In this document: positions 6,512 through 11,373 of the stretch, piece by piece
Position numbering within the stretch: position 1 is the first letter of the stretch
Layout of the letters: each line of letters opens with the position of its first letter
DNA from: Rohdeia sp044358925
GTDB taxonomy: Bacteria > Planctomycetota > UBA1135 > GCA-002686595
Assembly: GCA_044358925.1 (NCBI GenBank)
Contig: JBIKNC010000141.1
Coordinates: forward strand, 1-11,373
Length of the DNA: 11,373 nucleotides
Direction of reading: 5' to 3'
Position numbers and translations under genes: made by a program
Notes under the pieces: generated by a model
What the model was told of the DNA's origin: nothing
Database searches by the model: none
The model's input: only the letters and a program-made list of their open reading frames with translations

Positions 6512-9304
6512 ATGAGCTCATCGGATCCCGCCGCCGCCTTGCGCCCGCCCGCGCCTCGCGGCGCCCCCGGGCCCGGCCGCCGGGAGGGCAACCCGACGCC
6601 GATGCCTGACCGCAGCGGCAGCAAGCAGACGCCGATGCCTGACCGCAGCGGCAGCAAGCAGACGCCGATGATGGCGCAGTTCTGGCGCGCGAAGGACGAG
6701 CAGCCCGACGCCCTGCTCTTCTTCCGGATGGGCGACTTCTACGAGATGTTCGGCGAGGACGCGGTGACCGCGTCGCGCGAACTCTCCATCACGCTCACCA
6801 AACGCGACAAGGACGAGAACGCGCTGCCGATGTGCGGCGTGCCGGTGAAGTCGGTCGACGGCTACCTGCTGCGCCTCGTCCGCAAGGGTTTCAAGGTCGC
6901 GATCTGCGAGCAGCTCACCGACCCGCGGCACAGCAAAGGCATCGTCGAGCGCGGCATCGTGCGCGTCGTCACGGCGGGCACGCTGACCGAGGAGGACGCG
7001 CTCGACGCGCGGGCTTCGAACTACTTGCTCGCGCTGTGGCCGCGGCCGAGGAAGGAGCGTCTCGCGCCGAACGGCCTGGCGTGGGTCGACGTGTCGACCG
7101 GCCGATTCCACACCTGCGACGTCGACGACGCGGGCCTCCTCGACCAACTCGCGCGCCTCGCGCCGGCGGAGATCCTGCTGCCGTTCGACGCGCTCGATCC
7201 GGATTCGGCGGCGCACACGGCGGTGCAGCGGCTCGCCGGCACGCGCCTCTCCGATCGCGAGGCCTGGCGCTTCGAACGCGAGGCGATGCGTCGCGTGCTG
7301 GAGCGGCACTTCAAGGTGCGCACGCTCGAAGGCTTCGGCGTCGAGGACGGCGCGGCGGCGATCGCGGCGGCCGGTGCGCTCGTCGAGTATCTCGAGGAGA
7401 CGCAGAAGTCGGCCTGTGCGCACGTGCGGCGCATCGAGCCGGTCGATCCGGCGCGGCACCTCGTGCTCGACCGCGCGACGCGGCGCGCTCTGGAACTCGT
7501 CGAGACGCAGCGCGGCGCGCGGCGTGAGGGCACGTTGCTCGAAGTGCTCGACGGCACACAGACGCCGATGGGCGGACGGTGTCTGCGCGAGTGGTTGCTG
7601 GCGCCGCTGCGCGAAGTGGAGCCCATCCGCGCGCGCCAAACGGCCGTCGCCGAGCTGGTCGAGAAGCACTTCCTGCGCGAGGAGCTGCGCGACCTGCTCG
7701 CCGGTGTGCGCGACCTCGAGCGCCTCGTCGCGAAGGTCGCGACGGGCCGCGCGAACGGGCGCGACCTCGTGGCGCTCGCGGACTCGACGCGGCTGGTGCC
7801 GGACGTGCGGGCGCGGCTCGCGGGCTGTGCGGCGCCGCTCCTCGTCAGTCTGCATGCGCGGCTCGACGAGTTGCGCGACGTGACGGAACGCGTGCGCACG
7901 ACGCTCACCGACACACCGCCGATCGGTTTGCGCGAAGGCGGCCTCGTGCGCAGCGGCGTGAACGCCGAACTCGACGAGCTGCACTCGATCGCGGGCGACG
8001 GCAAGAGCTGGATGGCGCGCTTCCAGGCCGCCGAGGCCGCGCGCACCGGCATCAACAACCTGAAGATCGGCTTCAACAGCGTCTTCGGTTACTACCTCGA
8101 AGTGCCGCGCGGCCAGATCGAGCGAGTGCCGCCGGAGTACATCCGCAAGCAGACCGTCAAGCAGTACGAGCGCTACGTCACGCCCGAACTGGCCGAGTTC
8201 CAGAACAAGGTGCTGACGGCCGAGTCGCGCTCGATCGACCTCGAGTACGAGATCTTCGTCGCCCTGCGCGAGAGCGTCGCCGAACAGGCCGCGCGCATTC
8301 TCGACACGGCGGACGCGCTGGCGACGCTCGACGCGCTCGCTGCGTTCGCCGAGTGCGCGGCCACGAATCGCTGGGTGCGGCCCGACGTCGACGACTCCGG
8401 TGAACTCGTGATCACCGCCGGTCGCCACCCGGTGATCGAGCTCTCCCCCACCTGCGAACGCTTCGTCCCCAACGACGCGCGCCTGTCGGCCGATCCGGTG
8501 AACGGCCGCATGCTCGCCGTGCTGACCGGCCCGAACATGGCGGGCAAGTCGACCTACATCCGCCAGGTCGCGCTCATCGCTCTCCTCGCGCAGATCGGCG
8601 CGTTCGTGCCCGCCGACGCCGCGCGCATCGGCGTCGTCGACCGCATCTTCACGCGCGTCGGCAGCGGCGACGACATCAGCCGCGGCGAGTCGACCTTCAT
8701 GGTCGAGATGGTCGAGATCGCGAACATCCTCAACAACGCGGGGAGCCGTTCACTGGTCGTCCTCGACGAGGTCGGCCGCGGCACGAGCACGTTCGACGGC
8801 CTCGCGCTCGCGTGGGCGATCGTCGAGCACCTGCACGAACACGTCGGCGCGCGCACGCTCTTCGCGACGCACTACCACCAACTCAGCGCGCTCTCCGAGC
8901 GCCTCGCCGGCGTCTTCGACCTCTCCGTCGACGTGCGCGAGAGCGGCGACGAGATCGTCTTCCTGCACACGATCGTCGAGGGCGGCACGGACCGTTCGTA
9001 CGGGATCCACGTCGCGCGTTTGGCGGGCGTGCCGCACGAAGTGCTGAAGCGCGCGAAGGAGGTGCTGGCGACGCTCGAGGACGACGCGGCACATCTCGAG
9101 CCGGGCGGGCCGCTCCCGACCGCGAGTGTCGCGGTCGCTGCACCACGCGCCGCCGAGCGACCGACGATCAAAGCCCAACAACTCGCTCTCTTCGCCGCCG
9201 AGAGCGAACTCGAACGCGAGGTCGCGCGCCTCGACCTCGACGCGACGACGCCGATCGACGCGCTGTTGTTCTTGAAGCGCTGGCGCGAGCGCTTGAAGAG
9301 CTGA
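6512..9304 (+). CDS. mutS: DNA mismatch repair protein MutS
   Basis: MutS clamps onto mismatched or looped DNA and recruits MutL. At 930 residues it is longer than the usual 850-880 because of its N-terminus. The recognition domain has the FYE motif that wedges into the mismatch (GDFYEMF, 76-78). The connector, core and clamp regions follow, including LRYFNVFG-independent landmarks GVPVKSVDGYL, NNLKIGFNSVFGYYLEV and KVLTAESRSIDLEYEIF. The ATPase has Walker A GPNMAGKST (673-681), Walker B VVLDEVGRGTST (D752-E753) and the ATHYHQL histidine. The C-terminus has the usual LDLDATTPIDALLFL block. Residues 1-50, before the conserved QTPMM, are Pro/Gly/Arg-rich plus two exact 11-residue repeats. The start is uncertain: the ATG at 6512 lacks a ribosome site, the ATG at 6602 follows GGAGG by 14 nt, and 6635 is also possible. 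The metallopeptidase gene follows after 13 nt. Confidence 0.97.
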   Translation: MSSSDPAAALRPPAPRGAPGPGRREGNPTPMPDRSGSKQTPMPDRSGSKQTPMMAQFWRAKDEQPDALLFFRMGDFYEMFGEDAVTASRELSITLTKRDKDENALPMCGVPVKSVDGYLLRLVRKGFKVAICEQLTDPRHSKGIVERGIVRVVTAGTLTEEDALDARASNYLLALWPRPRKERLAPNGLAWVDVSTGRFHTCDVDDAGLLDQLARLAPAEILLPFDALDPDSAAHTAVQRLAGTRLSDREAWRFEREAMRRVLERHFKVRTLEGFGVEDGAAAIAAAGALVEYLEETQKSACAHVRRIEPVDPARHLVLDRATRRALELVETQRGARREGTLLEVLDGTQTPMGGRCLREWLLAPLREVEPIRARQTAVAELVEKHFLREELRDLLAGVRDLERLVAKVATGRANGRDLVALADSTRLVPDVRARLAGCAAPLLVSLHARLDELRDVTERVRTTLTDTPPIGLREGGLVRSGVNAELDELHSIAGDGKSWMARFQAAEAARTGINNLKIGFNSVFGYYLEVPRGQIERVPPEYIRKQTVKQYERYVTPELAEFQNKVLTAESRSIDLEYEIFVALRESVAEQAARILDTADALATLDALAAFAECAATNRWVRPDVDDSGELVITAGRHPVIELSPTCERFVPNDARLSADPVNGRMLAVLTGPNMAGKSTYIRQVALIALLAQIGAFVPADAARIGVVDRIFTRVGSGDDISRGESTFMVEMVEIANILNNAGSRSLVVLDEVGRGTSTFDGLALAWAIVEHLHEHVGARTLFATHYHQLSALSERLAGVFDLSVDVRESGDEIVFLHTIVEGGTDRSYGIHVARLAGVPHEVLKRAKEVLATLEDDAAHLEPGGPLPTASVAVAAPRAAERPTIKAQQLALFAAESELEREVARLDLDATTPIDALLFLKRWRERLKS
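6595..6670 (+). repeat. Exact 33-bp tandem duplication in the mutS 5' end
   Basis: The unit at 6596-6628 is repeated base for base at 6629-6661, and the first nine bases of a third unit (acgccgatg) follow at 6662-6670. It encodes the 11 residues TPMPDRSGSKQ twice in frame, ending at the TPM where the conserved MutS sequence begins. Each unit supplies an in-frame ATG, giving possible starts at 6602, 6635, 6668 and 6671. Confidence 0.95.
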
Positions 9305-9317
9305 CGCTCACCTCGCC

Positions 9318-10244
9318 ATGACCCTTGCTCGCGCGCTCGAAGCCTTCGAAGCGAACTCGCGCATCGAGAACGGCCAACTGCGCGTGGATTGGCGCCCCAT
9401 CTGGGATGTCTGCGAGTTCGTGAACGAGAGCGGACTGCTCCCGGAGGACGTCTGGGCCGGATTGGCGGAAGCCTGGTTGACCCGCCTCGGCTCCACGCTC
9501 CAGTACGCGCGCACGTTCACGAGACTCCCCGGCTTCTACTTCTTGGCGCGTGAGAAGCTCGACGAAGGCCAGCCAATCGTGCGCATCGTCCGCGGGATGC
9601 GTAGGCACGTGCTCGCCAGCCTGTCGGGTATCGCGAAGGATCCCGGCTATGCGCTGGCCGTGATCGTGTTCGACGCCTGGTCGGAGTTCGACGCCTATGT
9701 CGAGCAGTACACAGGGGAAGGAACGGCCGGACGCGCTGAGGGCATCTTCATCCACATGGATGTCGCACATCTCGTCGTGCGCGGACTGACCGCCATCAAA
9801 CCGGATGTGATGTTCGCCCACGAACTCACCCACGCGTACTTGCTGCATCTGCCGTTACCGCTGTGGCTGGACGAGGGCTTGGCTTGTTCGACATCGCACA
9901 AGGCGATCGATTGGAAGTTGGACATCACGGAAGAAACAGGACCGCGGCACCATGCACACTGGAACGAAATGAGTGCGCAGGCGTTCTGGTCCGGAAAGGC
10001 ATTTCACGACGACGATCCGGAGGTCGTAGGTCTCGCCTACGAGCTGGCGGAGTGGTTCACCGATCTCCTCTCCGTCGACGCGGTGGCGTTCCGCGAGTTC
10101 GCGAACCTCGCGAACCACTCGGACGGCGGCGAAGCGGCGGCACAGGAGGTCTACGGGCGCAGCCTCGGCGAACTGTTCAACGGCTTCCTCGGAGCGGGCG
10201 ACTTCACCCCGCGGCCCGAGGCCTGGTCCGAGCCGACCGAGTGA
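9318..10244 (+). CDS. Putative zinc metallopeptidase (HExxH, gluzincin-like)
   Basis: The 308-residue protein contains FAHELTHAYL (H168, E169, H172) followed after 13 residues by E186 in LPLWLDEGLA. HExxH plus a downstream glutamate in a W-x-x-EG context is the peptidase MA/gluzincin active-site pattern: two His and one Glu bind zinc and E169 acts as the base. Upstream lies a helical region (residues 1-110) and the strand AEGIFIHMD expected just before the active site. There is no signal peptide or membrane segment, so it is probably cytoplasmic; substrate unknown. It begins 13 nt after mutS on the same strand, so co-transcription is likely although no functional link is known. No Shine-Dalgarno sequence precedes the ATG. 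Base use is visibly less GC-rich around 9700-10020 (33 of 60 bases at 9901-9960 are G/C), unlike mutS. Catalytic activity is inferred from the intact motif only. Confidence 0.78.
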   Translation: MTLARALEAFEANSRIENGQLRVDWRPIWDVCEFVNESGLLPEDVWAGLAEAWLTRLGSTLQYARTFTRLPGFYFLAREKLDEGQPIVRIVRGMRRHVLASLSGIAKDPGYALAVIVFDAWSEFDAYVEQYTGEGTAGRAEGIFIHMDVAHLVVRGLTAIKPDVMFAHELTHAYLLHLPLPLWLDEGLACSTSHKAIDWKLDITEETGPRHHAHWNEMSAQAFWSGKAFHDDDPEVVGLAYELAEWFTDLLSVDAVAFREFANLANHSDGGEAAAQEVYGRSLGELFNGFLGAGDFTPRPEAWSEPTE

Positions 10245-10261
10245 GGCGCTGCGAGAACGAC

Positions 10262-10292
10262 GCGAGCGCGACCCACATGGCGTCGCGCTCGC
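10262..10292. terminator. Bidirectional hairpin between convergent genes
   Basis: GCGAGCGCGAC (10262-10272) and GTCGCGCTCGC (10282-10292) form a perfect 11-bp stem around a 9-nt loop. It lies between the metallopeptidase stop and the stop of the convergent barrel gene. It is the strongest simple stem in the window after the 4303-4341 palindrome and could stop transcription from both sides, although no T-run flanks it. Confidence 0.65.
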
Positions 10293-10308
10293 TGCACTCC
10301 GCGCCCGC

Positions 10309-10800
10309 TCAGAACGAGTAGCCGAGGCTCACACCGACGTAGTAGCTCGAGTCCTGCTGCGCCACGACGATGCCCGTGCGGAAGCCGTCGTTCCACTCGT
10401 AGTCGATGACGTGGTGCAGGTTCTCGCTGTCCCACATGTGTGTGGTCGAGAGGCGCTCGAGCCACGCGATGCGCACACCGCCGAGGAGTTCCCACTCGTC
10501 CTCGAACTCACCGAAGCCGGTGCCGATGTACGGCGCGATCGGCAGGCCGACGATCTCGCTCAGGTCCTTCGCGAGCATCGCGTAGTACGTGCGGCCCGAC
10601 GGCGTGCCGATGCGGTCGGAACTCGTGCCGAGGATCAACGCGGGGCGCAGGTCGGTCTCGTCCCACACGCGGTAGTTCGCGATCACGCCGTAGTCGTCGT
10701 CCTTGGGGTTCGCTTCGACGCCGAGCGTGAGGCGCTCCGTCACCGAGTAGGCGGCGGTGAAGCGGACGCGCGCGCGATCGACGGGAATGCCCTCGATCAA
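10309..10800 (-). CDS. Outer-membrane beta-barrel protein (barrel part)
   Basis: Alternating polar and aromatic/hydrophobic residues give repeated amphipathic strands (RVRFTAAYSV, RLTLGVEANP, YGVIANYRV, LRPALILGTS, TGIVVAQQ), and the chain ends YYVGVSLGYSF. A C-terminal Phe after alternating residues is the signal read by the BAM complex, so this is probably an eight-strand-class outer-membrane barrel; cargo and function are unknown. The first start codon in this frame is a TTG at 10800, but the reading frame stays open and protein-like up to 10878, including WKRWHFSFRL, which looks like the missing first strand. No ATG, GTG or TTG exists in that part. A signal-peptide-like segment (11022 down to 10891) is in the same frame but is separated by two TGA codons at 10888-10890 and 10879-10881. 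The gene may therefore be broken, mis-sequenced or recoded. Convergent with the metallopeptidase gene. Confidence 0.72.
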   Translation of the reverse strand: MIEGIPVDRARVRFTAAYSVTERLTLGVEANPKDDDYGVIANYRVWDETDLRPALILGTSSDRIGTPSGRTYYAMLAKDLSEIVGLPIAPYIGTGFGEFEDEWELLGGVRIAWLERLSTTHMWDSENLHHVIDYEWNDGFRTGIVVAQQDSSYYVGVSLGYSF

Positions 10801-10878
10801 CCGGAACGAGAAGTGCCAGCGCTTCCAATCAGCCGTGTCTGAATCGGCCGCCCCACGGACGGCCTGGCCTTCGCCGGG

Positions 10879-11022
10879 TCAGCAGGGTCAGCTCGGCACG
10901 GCGGTGATGGAGCGCGCCGGGCGCTCGTCGAGCTGCGGCACGGCGGGCTCCAACGCGGGCACCTCTTGCAGGGCGCGCAGAAGTCCGGCCAGGACGAAGG
11001 CCGACGTGCTGAAGAGCGTCAT
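10879..11022 (-). pseudogene. Signal-peptide-like 5' part of the barrel gene, interrupted
   Basis: From an ATG at 11022 the minus strand reads MTLFSTSAFVLAGLLRAL, a plausible though uncharged secretion signal, then a Pro/Glu-rich linker ending in TAVPS. Third codon positions are almost all G or C (41 of the first 44), as expected for a real gene here. The frame is the same as that of the barrel (10309-10878), but TGA at 10888-10890 and again at 10879-10881 intervene. The two TGAs lie in a 9-nt near-tandem repeat (gggtcagc, one base, gggtcagc on the plus strand, 10876-10892). Either this is the N-terminus of a nonsense-disrupted barrel protein, or the true sequence differs by compensating indels. 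A chance open frame is the main alternative. Confidence 0.45.
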
Positions 11023-11232
11023 GGGATGAGGACGGTAACCGTCGAGGGTCGCGAGCGAGACGTTCGAGTTCGCGCGCGCACGCGGACCGGCGTGACGAAC
11101 GTCGTGACGACCGGCGCGGCGCGATGAGCCGCGCTCGGACTCGCCCGTCGAGTGTCGGTCGCGCGCCGGCTCGAACTGATTACTGTTCCGATACTTGTGC
11201 AACCGTGCAAGTGATGTCGATACTCCCCGCCC
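11023..11232. promoter_or_regulatory. Divergent region before the barrel and lipoprotein genes
   Basis: The region is AT-richer than the rest of the window near 11176-11225. It contains two short direct repeats: gtgcaa at 11197-11202 and 11205-11210, and cgatact at 11189-11195 and 11218-11224. A possible plus-strand promoter is TTGTGC (11196-11201) and GATACT (11219-11224) with 17-nt spacing, which would place transcription start almost at the ATG at 11233. Nothing convincing is seen for the minus strand. Confidence 0.35.
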
Positions 11233-11373
11233 ATGAAGGGTCCGCGCAGGGAGTCCGTCGTCGCCGTTCGGGCGCGGGCGCGAGCGACACGAACGCGGGC
11301 GGCGGGGCGGCTCGCGATCGTCGCGAGTGCCGCGCTGGCCGCGGGTTGCGCGAGCCACCCGCGTGAGCCGCTC
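11233..11373 (+). CDS. N-terminus of a lipoprotein (runs off the window)
   Basis: Forty-seven codons are present and the frame is still open at the window edge. The protein begins MKGPRRESVV, continues through a strongly Arg-rich stretch (13-26), then a hydrophobic segment LAIVASAALAAGC whose C39 fits a lipobox (A-A-G before Cys). It then reads ASHPREPL. This is a complete lipoprotein signal peptide, so the mature protein should be anchored in an envelope membrane; its function lies outside the window. No Shine-Dalgarno sequence precedes the ATG, and the candidate promoter at 11196-11224 would produce an almost leaderless message. An alternative frame on the same strand (11124-11366) has no such organisation. 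Confidence 0.62.
   Translation, partial: MKGPRRESVVAVRARARATRTRAAGRLAIVASAALAAGCASHPREPL

Noticed and set aside
6518..8428. A 636-codon minus-strand open frame inside mutS
   Set aside because: Arg-rich composition-driven shadow of mutS, with no ribosome site or motif.
10833..10842. A third copy of the dispersed repeat core (ccgtgtctga) inside the barrel gene
   Set aside because: Only 10 bases match copy 1 and the surrounding arms do not, so chance is a fair explanation.
10879..10890. UGA decoded as selenocysteine or tryptophan in the barrel gene
   Set aside because: TGA is the normal stop for nearly every other gene in the window, no SECIS-like structure is evident, and the residues would fall in a linker rather than an active site.
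1..11373. tRNA, rRNA, CRISPR, transposase or phage genes
   Set aside because: None was recognised on either strand. The only repeats are the 26-nt palindromic element, the mutS duplication and short inverted or direct repeats.

Overview
The window is very GC-rich, bacterial and densely packed. It carries at least nine gene bodies and no RNA gene, CRISPR array or recognisable insertion sequence. Three proteins have lipoprotein signal peptides, one is an LpoB-like peptidoglycan-synthase activator, and one is an outer-membrane-type beta-barrel ending in phenylalanine. A diderm (Gram-negative-type) bacterium is therefore the safest reading. The gene mix and base composition would suit an environmental planctomycete, but that is only an impression. 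Nearly all genes end in TGA. Only the TPR gene and the zinc-ribbon gene have strong Shine-Dalgarno sequences, so many messages here may be leaderless or SD-independent.

Layout, left to right. Positions 1-102 hold no confident gene, but do hold one copy of an unusual 26-nt repeat. On the minus strand follow a small TPR protein (103-480) and an ATP-type PEP carboxykinase, pckA (620-2272), separated by a strong hairpin. A roughly 365-bp divergent region leads to a 74-residue zinc-ribbon protein on the plus strand (2638-2862). That gene converges on an NAD-dependent nucleotide-sugar epimerase on the minus strand (2905-3873). A 460-bp non-coding stretch full of hairpins then ends in a near-perfect 39-nt palindrome (4303-4341) that overlaps the stop codon of an LpoB-like lipoprotein gene. 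That gene and a COG3014-like lipoprotein gene upstream of it (5074-6423) look like a two-gene cell-wall operon. Divergently, a full-length mutS (6512-9304) is followed after 13 nt by a putative gluzincin metallopeptidase (9318-10244). The metallopeptidase converges, through a perfect 11-bp hairpin, on a minus-strand beta-barrel gene (10309 to about 11022). A further lipoprotein gene starts at 11233 on the plus strand and runs off the window.

Functionally this is mostly housekeeping: gluconeogenesis, sugar-nucleotide metabolism, envelope assembly and mismatch repair. I see no complete, clearly new multi-gene system. The observations most worth following up are the palindromic repeat shared by two gene 3' ends, the beta-barrel gene whose signal-peptide-like start and barrel are in one frame but separated by two TGA codons nine bases apart, the exact in-frame 33-bp duplication at the start of mutS, and the metallopeptidase next to mutS, which has visibly lower GC in part of its length.
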